Source of the DNA: Paenibacillus sp. BIC5C1
GTDB lineage: Bacteria; Bacillota; Bacilli; Paenibacillales; Paenibacillaceae
DNA: 64,000 nt
Assembly (NCBI RefSeq): GCF_032399705.1
Contig: NZ_CP135922.1
Location: forward strand, 5,890,001 to 5,954,000
Direction: 5' to 3'
Under the pieces are notes generated by a model. It was not told the DNA's origin. It did no database searches and worked only from the letters and a program-made list of their open reading frames with translations. How positions within the stretch are numbered: position 1 is the stretch's first letter; every line of letters begins with the position of its first letter. This document shows positions 1 through 7,428 of this stretch, in pieces. Both the position numbers and the translations under genes were made by a program.

Positions 1-347
1 TCGATAACGGTGCCAACTTTGACATGATTGCCATGTCCCTCTATCCTTCCGCTTCCGGCTGGAACACAGCTGTCACCAATGCTGTGAATAATGCCAAGGA
101 TCTGATCAACCGGTATGGTAAAGAGATTATCGTATCGGAAATCGGGATGGATAATACCCAACCAGCTGCCGGTAAAAGTTTCGTCGCAGCGATGAAAACG
201 CAATTCCGAAACCTGCCGAGCAGCAAAGGTAAAGGTGTATTCTATTGGGAGCCTGAAGCAACGCCGGGTTACAACGGCGGTTACAGCAAAGGTGCCTGGC
301 AGTCTAACGGCTTGCCGACTGTAATGTTGGAAGGATTTATCGACTAA
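1..347 (+). CDS. Endo-beta-1,4-galactanase (GH53), C-terminal part
   Basis: The frame is open from position 3, so this is the C-terminal end of a gene beginning outside the window. The readable part is about 115 residues. It contains the FDMIAMSLYPS stretch and the EIIVSEIGM strand typical of GH53 arabinogalactan endo-beta-1,4-galactanases; in this family the second Glu of such a strand is the nucleophile. A later YWEP segment and the NGLPTVMLEGFID end also fit. Family knowledge: these enzymes cut the galactan side chains of pectin outside the cell. The signal peptide and N-terminal half cannot be seen. The nearest clear downstream terminator is at 585-618. The family call is fairly sure; substrate detail is inferred. 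Confidence 0.85.
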   Translation, partial: DNGANFDMIAMSLYPSASGWNTAVTNAVNNAKDLINRYGKEIIVSEIGMDNTQPAAGKSFVAAMKTQFRNLPSSKGKGVFYWEPEATPGYNGGYSKGAWQSNGLPTVMLEGFID

Positions 348-386
348 ACACGGGGGGGTTAGAAGTGTGTTGGGGTGCAGCAGGTG

Positions 387-530
387 GCCGTTACAGTTAC
401 GGATCGTTCTTTCGATCGCTGTTATCCCCAGATTTTTTTGAATGTCCTATTCCATAGGCCAAAATCCGGGGATAAAGGCGAACGCTACCGCTTCTTCAGA
501 ATCGATTCCGTGCCCTCCACTGCGCTCGCT
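387..530. repeat. Interspersed palindromic element, copy A
   Basis: First of three related non-coding copies (others at 18801-18980 and 50755-50895). Shared blocks are an ATCG-loop-CGAT hairpin with the following CGCTGTT, a long central stem, then GAACGCT, GCTTCTTCAG, ATCGATTCCGT and CCC-TCCACT. The central stem pairs 422-436 with 461-475 (15 nt, one mismatch). The outer arms pair imperfectly over the whole element. A 61-codon open frame crosses the element, but it is not kept in the other copies, so I do not treat it as a gene. Confidence 0.8.
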
Positions 531-584
531 GCTTATGAGATACTTCTAAAATGTGGTTAGTGGGAATTTGGGGTATAAAATGAG

Positions 585-618
585 AAGGCGCTACTTCCAT
601 TGGGGAGTAGCGCCTTTT
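585..618 (+). terminator. Intrinsic terminator
   Basis: A perfect 11-bp stem (AAGGCGCTACT / AGTAGCGCCTT) with a 10-nt loop is followed by TTTTGTT. It lies about 240 nt after the galactanase stop, beyond repeat copy A, so copy A may be transcribed in the galactanase 3' region. Between here and the next gene (839) I see no further gene. Confidence 0.65.
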
Positions 619-838
619 GTTGGGGATTGTAGTAAGTTGATGGGGATGGATGAGTTGAGGTAGGCTAGGTGGTTAGTTTTCAATTCAGTTAGATCGAATT
701 TGTTGGATTGGTTTCATGTTAATTAGGAACGCTTGATGAATCTGAACGTAAATAGTCTTATCGCTCATATACTTGTATAATTAAGATAAAAGATTCAGAC
801 AGCACATGTGCAACCTTATTTCAAAGGTGGGAAAATAT

Positions 839-1345
839 ATGGGATTTTTAAAAGAACTGGGCCAGTTTGCTGGAGAAGTTACCGGAAAAGTACTGGGCGG
901 CACCGTCCGAGTGGCCGGAGAACTTACAGGGAGTCCATTCATTAAAGAAATTGGTAATGGTGTAGAAAAGGCTACGATTAACACAGGGAAAACGGTAGGA
1001 CAACTTGCCAGCGGTACATACGATATGGCGAGTGGTGTGATCAGAGAAGACAACACAACGTTAGATGCGGGACTTGCCGATATTGGAGGTGCTGTTTCCA
1101 ATACAGCTAAAGGCGTAGTGGTATCAGCGAAGTATGTGTATAACGGTGGCAAAGATGTGGTTGTCGGCATGAAAGACGAGGACATGGAGAGAGTAAAGCT
1201 CGGGGCAAAGAATCTAATTGCCGCTGCCGCAGTCACTACATTGGCTGTAGGACTCGTTGAGGTTGTAGATGGTGTCGAAAGTATGGAGTCGGCAGAGTCC
1301 GTAGAATTGATAGAAAATCCAAATACAGACGTTACACCTCAGTAG
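839..1345 (+). CDS. Hypothetical Gly/Val-rich helical protein
   Basis: I do not recognise this 168-residue protein. The ATG at 839 is preferred to the in-frame ATG at 806 because AAGGTGGG lies 6-14 nt before it. The sequence is rich in Gly, Val, Ala and Thr, with repeated amphipathic segments (GEVTGKVLGGTVRVAGELTG, then GKTVGQLASGTYDMASGV). It has one strongly hydrophobic stretch near residues 121-140 and an acidic tail rich in Glu and Ser. There is no signal peptide. It stands alone on the plus strand and ends just before a bidirectional terminator. A membrane-associated or LEA-like role could be imagined, but nothing in the sequence proves one. Confidence 0.7.
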   Translation: MGFLKELGQFAGEVTGKVLGGTVRVAGELTGSPFIKEIGNGVEKATINTGKTVGQLASGTYDMASGVIREDNTTLDAGLADIGGAVSNTAKGVVVSAKYVYNGGKDVVVGMKDEDMERVKLGAKNLIAAAAVTTLAVGLVEVVDGVESMESAESVELIENPNTDVTPQ

Positions 1346-1380
1346 CATATCGAGGATTTTAGAGCTTCAACTTCGAAAGA

Positions 1381-1423
1381 AAAAATGGACGCTAATCATC
1401 ATAATGATTGGCGTCCATTTTTT
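1381..1423. terminator. Bidirectional terminator
   Basis: A long stem (AAAATGGACGC-TAATCAT against ATGATT-GGCGTCCATTTT, one G-T type mismatch) is flanked by an A-run on the left and a T-run on the right. It sits between convergent genes and can serve both. Confidence 0.85.
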
Positions 1424-1438
1424 CATCACTCAATTCAA

Positions 1439-2083
1439 TTACTTCGCTTCGCCTACAACCGTAAAGCGTTCGTTCTTATGCTGCGGGTTTTCGATCTCAT
1501 CGACCAAAGCGATGGCATAGTCAGCATAGCTGATGTAACTGTTGCCTTCACTGTTCACCAGAATCTGATCTTTACCTGACTCGTACTTGCCTGTGCGTAC
1601 ACCCTCTGGATTAAAGAATCCCGCCGGGCTCAGGAACGTCCATTGGATACCTGAGGAAGCTTGCAGATCCTGCAAGTTTTTACCCTGGTTGGTTGCTGTT
1701 GCTTTGTATGCATCAGGGAACCCAGGGGAGTCTACTACCCGCAAGGTTTGGGTTTCATCTGTGAACAGACTGCCTGCACCACCAACAACGATCAGACGCG
1801 TTTTCGGCGCCTCTTTCAGAATGTTAATCAGGGCTTGTCCTGCTTCCACATGCAGATTCTCTTTACCGGCTGGTGCACCAAATGCATTGACGATCACGTC
1901 GAATGATTTGGCATCCTCTGCCGTGAGGTCGAACACGTCTTTTTCAAGTACATTCAGACTTTTATCTTCCACTCTGGATGCATTACGAACGATCGCAGTC
2001 ACTTCATGCCCTCTATCCAACGCTTCCTTCAAAATCAAATTCCCTGCTTTGCCTGTCGCGCCAATAATTCCAATCTTCATCAT
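1439..2083 (-). CDS. NAD(P)-binding oxidoreductase (NmrA/atypical SDR type)
   Basis: A 214-residue protein with the N-terminal Rossmann motif GIIGATGKAG (residues 5-14) and an IVVGGAGSLF strand, as in atypical short-chain dehydrogenases of the NmrA/YwnB type. This class lacks the classical Tyr-Lys active site, and its members act as small redox enzymes or NAD(P) sensors. It is a single gene with a palindromic site upstream at 2121-2139, within about 40 nt of the start. That arrangement often goes with MarR- or HxlR-type redox/electrophile control. The substrate is unknown. Confidence 0.85.
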   Translation of the reverse strand: MMKIGIIGATGKAGNLILKEALDRGHEVTAIVRNASRVEDKSLNVLEKDVFDLTAEDAKSFDVIVNAFGAPAGKENLHVEAGQALINILKEAPKTRLIVVGGAGSLFTDETQTLRVVDSPGFPDAYKATATNQGKNLQDLQASSGIQWTFLSPAGFFNPEGVRTGKYESGKDQILVNSEGNSYISYADYAIALVDEIENPQHKNERFTVVGEAK

Positions 2084-2120
2084 AATCTCTCCTTTGGCTA
2101 GGTTCTGCTAAATCTCATAA

Positions 2121-2139
2121 TGTAACTATATTAGTTACA
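2121..2139. promoter_or_regulatory. Palindromic operator candidate upstream of the oxidoreductase
   Basis: TGTAACTA-TAT-TAGTTACA is a perfect 8+8 inverted repeat placed in the expected promoter zone of the minus-strand oxidoreductase. The TAACT...AGTTA layout resembles MarR/HxlR-family sites. The regulator is not identified. Confidence 0.5.
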
Positions 2140-2237
2140 ACATAACTTGTCAACTTCACTTCCTCACTTCTCAATAAAAAAATTGTCCTAGGTGCCCCCT
2201 TAATATGAACAAGCAAAGTCATATCAAACCACCACGC

Positions 2238-2290
2238 AAAAAAAGACCTCCATAACGTGATTAGCACAAGACTAATCCGCTATAGAGGTC
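2238..2290 (-). terminator. Terminator of the HesB-type gene
   Basis: Read on the minus strand, a 19-20 bp imperfect stem (GACCTCTATAGCGGATTAG / CTAATCACGTTATGGAGGTC) is followed by seven T residues, just after the stop at 2305. Confidence 0.9.
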
Positions 2291-2304
2291 ACGAGTCACA
2301 AATA

Positions 2305-2661
2305 TTAACAATCTTTATCCGGTACGCCCGCTTCTTCACGTGTACGGAAGGATGATCCACAGCCGCATGTTGCCACTGCGTTCGGGTTGTGAATGGTGAA
2401 ACCGCCGGACATGCCGGATTCTTCAAAATCAATTTCAAGTCCATTCAAATATTTCAGGTTTTCCTTCTCTACAACAACCTTCATATCTTGAATATCCATA
2501 TAGAGGTCCTCATCGGACTCTTTATCGTCAAAGCCCATGGCGTACGAAAATCCGGTACAACCGCCCGGTGCTACGCCAAGACGCAAGAACATACCAGGGG
2601 TCTCTTGTTGTGCAAGCATTTCTTTCAATCTGTCTGCAGCCGTTTCGCTGATGCTAATCAT
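2305..2661 (-). CDS. HesB/IscA/ErpA-type iron-sulfur assembly protein
   Basis: This 118-residue A-type carrier has the three conserved cysteines of the family: C35 in the GGCTG context, and C99 and C101 in CGCGSS near the end. A-type carriers bind an Fe-S cluster or iron and hand it to target enzymes. Length is normal. The start has GGAGAG nine bases upstream. The gene has a clear promoter at 2885-2913, which gives a leader of about 215 nt filled by a palindromic repeat. The neighbours mqnE (a radical-SAM Fe-S enzyme), a NifU-type protein and YuzB make an Fe-S theme; B. subtilis YutM is the probable counterpart. Confidence 0.93.
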   Translation of the reverse strand: MISISETAADRLKEMLAQQETPGMFLRLGVAPGGCTGFSYAMGFDDKESDEDLYMDIQDMKVVVEKENLKYLNGLEIDFEESGMSGGFTIHNPNAVATCGCGSSFRTREEAGVPDKDC

Positions 2662-2693
2662 GCCAGGTCACTCTCCTTTTTCATATAAAATCA

Positions 2694-2861
2694 TGTTCAA
2701 AAAGGGCGCTCTTCAGTACCAAGAAGATGGGATGAAGATAGAAATGGAGTAGCGGAGCGTAGGCAAAACTACGTGAGCAACGGACATTTCGGCTGAATCC
2801 CATATTCGACGCTGAGATGCCGCTAGGCACCCTTCGTAATCAAAAGCGTACTTTTTGAACA
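2694..2861. repeat. Nested palindromic element in the HesB-gene leader
   Basis: The ends TGTTCAAAAAG (2694-2704) and CTTTTTGAACA (2851-2861) are perfect inverted repeats. Inside them ATGGGAT pairs with ATCCCAT, and CGTAG-GCAAAA-CTACG forms the apical hairpin. The left and right halves are related along most of their length, so the whole 168 bp can fold into one long imperfect hairpin. No coding frame or transposase is present, and I see only one copy in this window. It could be a MITE-like or REP-like element. Confidence 0.7.
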
Positions 2862-2884
2862 ACCTTTCGTTAACTCTTCTTTAA

Positions 2885-2913
2885 ATTATACTCCACCCCG
2901 TCAAGGGGCTCAA
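2885..2913 (-). promoter_or_regulatory. Sigma-A-type promoter of the HesB-type gene
   Basis: On the minus strand TTGAGC and TATAAT are separated by 17 nt. Transcription would start near 2878 and run through the palindromic element before the ribosome binding site. Confidence 0.65.
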
Positions 2914-2967
2914 GTCATCTTTGCCTGTTTCCGCGTTCCCCCTTAACTCCTTTTTCTTCCCAGTGTA

Positions 2968-2996
2968 TTGAACCCCCGGGACACGAGGTTTATAAT
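2968..2996 (+). promoter_or_regulatory. Sigma-A-type promoter of mqnE
   Basis: TTGAAC (2968-2973) and TATAAT (2991-2996) are spaced by exactly 17 nt. The next gene start is at 3291, so the transcript has a leader of about 290 nt. It is divergent from the promoter at 2885-2913. Confidence 0.7.
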
Positions 2997-3002
2997 GAGT
3001 AG

Positions 3003-3290
3003 GTGATCGCTTTGAAATGTCGATATTTTGTCATGACTTATTCGAGTGATGATCATATATAGAGTTGTAATTTTTTTCACATTTCGAGACTGTACGCAGT
3101 CCCCAATGCATATAGAGTCACAAGACTCACTTTAATGAAAAAATTAGCTTTACGTACGCAGCACAGGCTGCACCGGGTAAATAAGAGTTAGTCCATATAA
3201 GAAGCGGCAGATGACCGCATCTTTTCTATGTAGTTCTGTAAGTAAGTCCTACACACAACTCGATTCCGGTTAAGAATAGGAGGATACAAA
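3003..3290 (+). other. Long structured 5' leader of mqnE
   Basis: The leader holds four short perfect hairpins: 3088-3101 (GACTG/CAGTC), 3115-3128 (GAGTC/GACTC), 3158-3171 (GCAGC/GCTGC) and 3204-3218 (GCGG/CCGC). The ribosome binding site GGAGG follows at about 3280. I do not recognise a known riboswitch class, and there is no convincing terminator. Confidence 0.4.
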
Positions 3291-4397
3291 ATGTCTACAT
3301 TGGTAACACCGTTCACAGACAAAAGAATGGCTGAAATCGTTGAGAAAGTGCAGAACGGCGTAAGGCTGACTGTAGAAGACGGCGTTTATCTGTATGAATC
3401 GGATGATCTGCTGACTTTGGGCCAACTGGCCAATGAGGCCAACCTGCGTAAGAATGGCAAGAAAGTTTATTTTATTGAAAACATGAGCCTTTATTTTACC
3501 AACGTATGCGAAGCTCACTGTGCCTTCTGTAACTTCCGCAAAGATCAGGGCGAAGATGGCTCTTACACATTGTCTGGTCAGGAAATGATTGATTACGTAG
3601 AACAGCATATTCACCCAGGTGTACGCGAGTTCCATATTGTAGGCGGACATAACAACCATGTTCCTTTTCAATATTATGTCGATTCCTTGCGTGCTTTAAA
3701 CGAGAAATATCCGGACGTTACGCTGAAAGCCTACACGGCTGCCGAGATTGATTTCTTCACTCGCATCAGCGGACTGAGCATCAAGGAAGTACTGCAAGAA
3801 TTGCAAAAAGCAGGTCTGAAATCACTGACTGGCGGCGGTGCTGAGATCCTGTCCGATGAATACCGCAAAAAAATGCGCGTAAACAAAGCGAACGTTGACC
3901 GTTATCTGGAAGTGCACCGTACTGCTCATAATCTGGGCATGCGTACCCATACCACGATGCTTTATGGATCCATTGAGTCCTATGAAGATCGTGTGAACCA
4001 TATGGTACAGATTCGTGAATTGCAAGATGAAACCAACGGATTTATGGTCTTTATCCCGCTTTCCATGCAACCGAAAAGCAAAAACGCCAGTATCATGCGT
4101 CGTAACTCAGCATACGAGGATCTCAAAACGATTGCGATCAGCCGTTTGATGCTGGATAACATCGATCATATCAAAGCGTACTTTATTAACATCGGTCCAC
4201 AGCTGACTCAAGTCGCGCTTGGATTCGGCGCTTCGGATGCACACGGCACGATTGTTCGCGAACGGATTAGTCATGCTGCAGGCGCACTAACACCTGAAGG
4301 TCTTACCCGCAAAGAGCTTATATGGTTAATTAAGGGTGCTGGACGCATTCCGGTTGAACGTGATACGTTCTACAATGAAATTCAAGTATACGAATAG
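3291..4397 (+). CDS. mqnE: Aminofutalosine synthase MqnE
   Basis: This 368-residue radical-SAM enzyme has the cluster motif C73-x3-C77-x2-C80 in the context FTNVCEAHCAFCNF. The preceding YFIENMSLYFTN and following FRKDQGEDGSYTLS are typical of MqnE rather than of MqnC. MqnE joins the enolpyruvyl group of a chorismate-derived substrate to SAM to give aminofutalosine, an early step of the futalosine route to menaquinone. The gene stands alone, with a good AGGAGG site 9 nt upstream and its own promoter. The other mqn genes are not in the window. Nearby Fe-S assembly genes fit its need for a [4Fe-4S] cluster. Confidence 0.93.
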   Translation: MSTLVTPFTDKRMAEIVEKVQNGVRLTVEDGVYLYESDDLLTLGQLANEANLRKNGKKVYFIENMSLYFTNVCEAHCAFCNFRKDQGEDGSYTLSGQEMIDYVEQHIHPGVREFHIVGGHNNHVPFQYYVDSLRALNEKYPDVTLKAYTAAEIDFFTRISGLSIKEVLQELQKAGLKSLTGGGAEILSDEYRKKMRVNKANVDRYLEVHRTAHNLGMRTHTTMLYGSIESYEDRVNHMVQIRELQDETNGFMVFIPLSMQPKSKNASIMRRNSAYEDLKTIAISRLMLDNIDHIKAYFINIGPQLTQVALGFGASDAHGTIVRERISHAAGALTPEGLTRKELIWLIKGAGRIPVERDTFYNEIQVYE

Positions 4398-4528
4398 CAT
4401 CTAGCATGAGCATCATTCCCATAAGCGACTTTCATTCTACCCGGGAGCGTTTGGCATGGAGTGGTGCAGATTGCTGAAGCATATCTGTAATTTTAAATGC
4501 CCATTTTCAATTATTTCAAATCCAGATT

Positions 4529-4566
4529 AAAAAACAGGAGCAGCTATGTAATTGCATAGCTGCTCC
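4529..4566 (-). terminator. Minus-oriented terminator upstream of the NDH-2-like gene
   Basis: A perfect 12-bp stem (GGAGCAGCTATG / CATAGCTGCTCC, 6-nt loop) is followed, on the minus strand only, by TGTTTTTT. No minus-strand gene ends here. The only minus gene that could use it is yuzB at 5676-5930, reading antisense through the whole NDH-2-like gene. Confidence 0.6.
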
Positions 4567-4617
4567 ACAGGTTACAGCCCCGTTCACTCGGGACTGATGC
4601 AGAAAGGAAGCCGAGTC

Positions 4618-5679
4618 ATGAAAAATTTCGTCATTCTCGGAGGCGGCTACGGTGGCCTCACGATTATCAAGGAACTTCTGGAAGGTAAGATCCCGTCAGA
4701 TACACAAATCGTGTTAGTGGACCGCAGCCCCTTCCAAGGATTGAAAACTGAATATTACGCACTCGCAGCAGGGACCGTATCCGATTATGACCTGCGTATC
4801 CAATTCCCAGTCAGCGACAAAGTCACTTATCGTTATGGAGAAGTAACTTCGATTGACTTGGAACAACGTCAGATTGAATTTGAAGGCCAGGACCCATTGG
4901 AATATGACAAGCTCGTAATTGGACTTGGATGTACAGACCGATTCCACAATACGCCGGGAGCCGAGGAATATAGCTGTACGATTCAAAGCTTCAGCAAAAC
5001 ACGGGAAACCTACCTTCGTCTTAACGAAGTTAAAGCTTATGGTAATGTGCATATCGTCGGCGGTGGCTTGAGCGGCGTCGAGATGGCTGCCGAGCTTCGT
5101 GAGAGCAGACCGGACCTGAACATCAGTATCCTGGACCGTGGTGAACGTGTATTATCCGCTTTTCCGCAGCGCTTGTCGGCTTATGTTCATGAATGGTTCG
5201 GCGAACATCAGGTCGAGACACGCGGACATATTGCCATTTCCCGACTTGAACCAAATGCCATTTTCAACCGGGATGAGGAAATTCTAACGGATGCGGTAGT
5301 ATGGACTGCCGGAATTCAGCCCGTAAAAGTTGTACAGGATCTCGATGTGACCAAGGATCCACAAGGTCGTGTCGTACTGAACGAATATTATCAAATTCCT
5401 GAATATACCGATGTCTATGTAGTAGGTGACTGCGCCAGCGTGCCTTATGCACCAAGCGGTCAGGCTGCCGAAGTACAGGGTGAACAAATCGCCCATATTC
5501 AGCATGCCCTCTGGAAAGGCGAAAAGCCCAATCCGCAGCCACTCAAACTTCGTGGCACACTCGGTGCACTCGGCAAGAAGGCTGGATTTGGGCTGATGGG
5601 CAAAACGTCCATGATGGGACGTGTGCCACGTATTCTAAAAAGCGGTGTGCTCTGGATGTCCAAGCGTCATCTCGGTTAA
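4618..5679 (+). CDS. NDH-2-like NAD(P)/FAD-dependent oxidoreductase (YutJ type)
   Basis: A 353-residue flavoprotein with two dinucleotide folds: the N-terminal FAD motif VILGGGYGGL (residues 5-14) and a second motif VHIVGGGLSGVE near residues 144-155. The VYVVGDCASVP segment near 275-285 is the usual C-terminal FAD contact. Type II NADH dehydrogenases pass electrons from NADH to menaquinone without pumping protons; the length here matches the shorter YutJ/YumB group. The ATG at 4618 is chosen because GGAAG precedes it, while the 22-codon extension to 4552 runs into a hairpin. It lies beside yuzB and yutI as in B. subtilis and shares its last bases with yuzB. Confidence 0.88.
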   Translation: MKNFVILGGGYGGLTIIKELLEGKIPSDTQIVLVDRSPFQGLKTEYYALAAGTVSDYDLRIQFPVSDKVTYRYGEVTSIDLEQRQIEFEGQDPLEYDKLVIGLGCTDRFHNTPGAEEYSCTIQSFSKTRETYLRLNEVKAYGNVHIVGGGLSGVEMAAELRESRPDLNISILDRGERVLSAFPQRLSAYVHEWFGEHQVETRGHIAISRLEPNAIFNRDEEILTDAVVWTAGIQPVKVVQDLDVTKDPQGRVVLNEYYQIPEYTDVYVVGDCASVPYAPSGQAAEVQGEQIAHIQHALWKGEKPNPQPLKLRGTLGALGKKAGFGLMGKTSMMGRVPRILKSGVLWMSKRHLG

Positions 5680-5930
5680 TCGAGATCCAACTCATCCCAG
5701 GCATCGGCTTCGGCAATTTTGGCCAAGATGGCGTTATATAAATCTTCCACTTTATCGGTAATGACTAACTCGCCATTCACCAATGCAAATGGAGTCATGT
5801 AACATTGGCCGCAATTGCTGAGGCAGCCGTATTCTATCACATCATAGTCTGGATTTTCTTCCAGTTGATCCATGACTTCATCTGTGCCAAAATGCATATT
5901 ATTGGCACAAAATTCAATAATCGGTCTCAT
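5676..5930 (-). CDS. yuzB: YuzB family protein (DUF1450)
   Basis: This 84-residue protein has the YuzB pattern: IIEFCANN at the start (C8) and EYGCLSNCGQC (C36, C40, C43), then the PFALVNGELV strand. The four cysteines suggest metal or Fe-S binding, but the function is not established. It converges on the NDH-2-like gene, and the two stop codons overlap in TTAA. Divergent to it is the NifU-type gene 80 bp away, as in the B. subtilis yut/yuz cluster. No terminator fits between the convergent genes. Confidence 0.88.
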   Translation of the reverse strand: MRPIIEFCANNMHFGTDEVMDQLEENPDYDVIEYGCLSNCGQCYMTPFALVNGELVITDKVEDLYNAILAKIAEADAWDELDLD

Positions 5931-6010
5931 GTAGGTTCACCTGCTTTGTTTGACCATTTTAATTTGTGGCCAATTGTAATATACTATAGTGAGGAAAGGA
6001 GTTGAAAAAA

Positions 6011-6256
6011 ATGAGCGAAAACGCACAAAGCACCATGTATGATGAGGTATCTGAAGTGCTTGACAAACTTCGTCCGTTCCTGCAACGCGATGGCGGTGAC
6101 GTGGAACTGGTCGACGTGGAGGACGGCATTATTAAGCTGAAACTGGTCGGTGCCTGCGGCAGCTGCCCAAGCTCCACCATTACCTTAAAAGCCGGGATTG
6201 AACGCGCCCTTCTCGAAGAAGTTGAGGGTGTCGAAGAAGTCGTACAAGTATTCTAA
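6011..6256 (+). CDS. NifU-type Fe-S scaffold domain protein (YutI)
   Basis: An 81-residue stand-alone NifU C-terminal domain. C49 and C52 in GACGSCPSS are the cluster-binding pair, preceded by [15 protein letters not shown]. Such proteins carry a [4Fe-4S] cluster to recipients. The ATG at 6011 is preferred over the in-frame TTG at 6002, since AAAGGAG ends at 6001 and would almost touch the latter. A terminator follows directly at 6280-6321. The neighbours HesB, YuzB and the radical enzyme MqnE support an Fe-S delivery role. Confidence 0.92.
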   Translation: MSENAQSTMYDEVSEVLDKLRPFLQRDGGDVELVDVEDGIIKLKLVGACGSCPSSTITLKAGIERALLEEVEGVEEVVQVF

Positions 6257-6279
6257 TCAATCCTTCACGAAATAAACCT

Positions 6280-6321
6280 CAAGAGCCTTTCGCTTCGCAT
6301 GAAGTGGAGGGCTCTTTTTTT
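6280..6321 (+). terminator. Terminator of the NifU-type gene
   Basis: A stem of about 16 bp (AAGAGCCTTTCGCTTC / GAAGTGGAGGGCTCTT) is followed by seven T residues. It ends just before the stop of the convergent SDR gene. Confidence 0.85.
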
Positions 6322-6324
6322 GTT

Positions 6325-7110
6325 CTATGCATCCTCACGCTGTATGTTAGGACGAATCGGATCAAGTCCTCCAGATACATCCATAATGTTACCTGTTATA
6401 AAATCGGAATGATCCAGACACAGATAAGTGATCACCCGCGCAATATCTTCACCGCTCCCAGGACGTCCTCTCGGGGTTTCCTCGTCGGTTATACCTGCCA
6501 TTTCATCAATCGTTTTCTCTTTGTTGGCACCGCGAATATCACCTGGACAGACCATATTAACCGTAATGCCGTAGGGAGCTTCCTCCACAGCAAGTGTCTT
6601 TGTAAATGAAACCAGACCTACCTTCGCAGCAGCATAAACCGCCCGATGAGGCCACGACCTCGCTTCTCCCGCATGACTGAAGCCAAAATGGATAATTCGT
6701 CCCCACTGCTTGCGCCGCATCTCCGGCAATACACGCTGATCCAGCAGCATCGGTCCAAGCAGGTTTCCTTGCACAAGCATCTGAACCTCATCTTCGGAAT
6801 ACTCGGCAAACAGTCGACGTTCACGGACAAAAGGACCCGCGTTATTCACAAGAATATCAATGCTGCCCAGTTTCTCTTCAACCTGTGCAACGAGCATGGT
6901 GATCTCTTCTTTCTTGGAAATATCGGCCTGAATGGCAATACACCGCACACCCTTGGCAATAATCTGAGCCTGTAACGACTCAGCTTCCGTACGGCTATGT
7001 ACGTAATTCAGAGCAATATGACAACCCTGATCCGCCAGACTGAGGGCCGTCATTTTACCAAGACCTTTGGCACTTCCCGTTATGAGGGCAATCTTTCCCT
7101 TCACGTTCAT
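6325..7110 (-). CDS. Short-chain dehydrogenase/reductase
   Basis: A 261-residue classical SDR. It has the TGxxxGxG-type motif TGSAKGLG, the NNAG motif (VNNAGPF), and the active-site pair in RAVYAAAKVGL (Tyr and Lys four apart), with the PGDIRG loop after it. The C-terminal DFITGNIMDVSGG is typical of FabG-like enzymes. The position of the catalytic Ser (in HFGFSHAG) is slightly unusual. The start at 7110 has GAGGGGG close upstream; a 25-codon extension to 7185 lacks this. The substrate cannot be told. From 7111 to 7428 there is no further gene, only AT-rich promoter-like DNA. Confidence 0.88.
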   Translation of the reverse strand: MNVKGKIALITGSAKGLGKMTALSLADQGCHIALNYVHSRTEAESLQAQIIAKGVRCIAIQADISKKEEITMLVAQVEEKLGSIDILVNNAGPFVRERRLFAEYSEDEVQMLVQGNLLGPMLLDQRVLPEMRRKQWGRIIHFGFSHAGEARSWPHRAVYAAAKVGLVSFTKTLAVEEAPYGITVNMVCPGDIRGANKEKTIDEMAGITDEETPRGRPGSGEDIARVITYLCLDHSDFITGNIMDVSGGLDPIRPNIQREDA

Positions 7111-7428
7111 CCCCCTCTTCAAAGAGCAGTCACTCATCCAGTATAAAAGATTTATCATCCCCTCACAACTCGCGTTTCCCACCAATCTGTACCATTTGCA
7201 AGAAAGTGTAAATCAAGGACTAAATACTTATCTTTCAAACATCAGAAATAAAATGAATTAGGTCTTTTGTAGGAAAATTAACCCTTTATATCCAAAATTC
7301 CCTTGTTTGGTCTGGATGCCTATGTTAATGTCGATAAGTCCTTATTTTCTTATGAATATAACGACACAATACATATGTTCATGTCAATGACAACATTGCA
7401 TGACAACTTCGAAAGGAATACAGCGTAA

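Noticed and set aside
375..560. 61-codon open frame on the plus strand
   Set aside because: It runs through palindromic repeat copy A; the other two copies do not keep the frame, and there is no good ribosome site.
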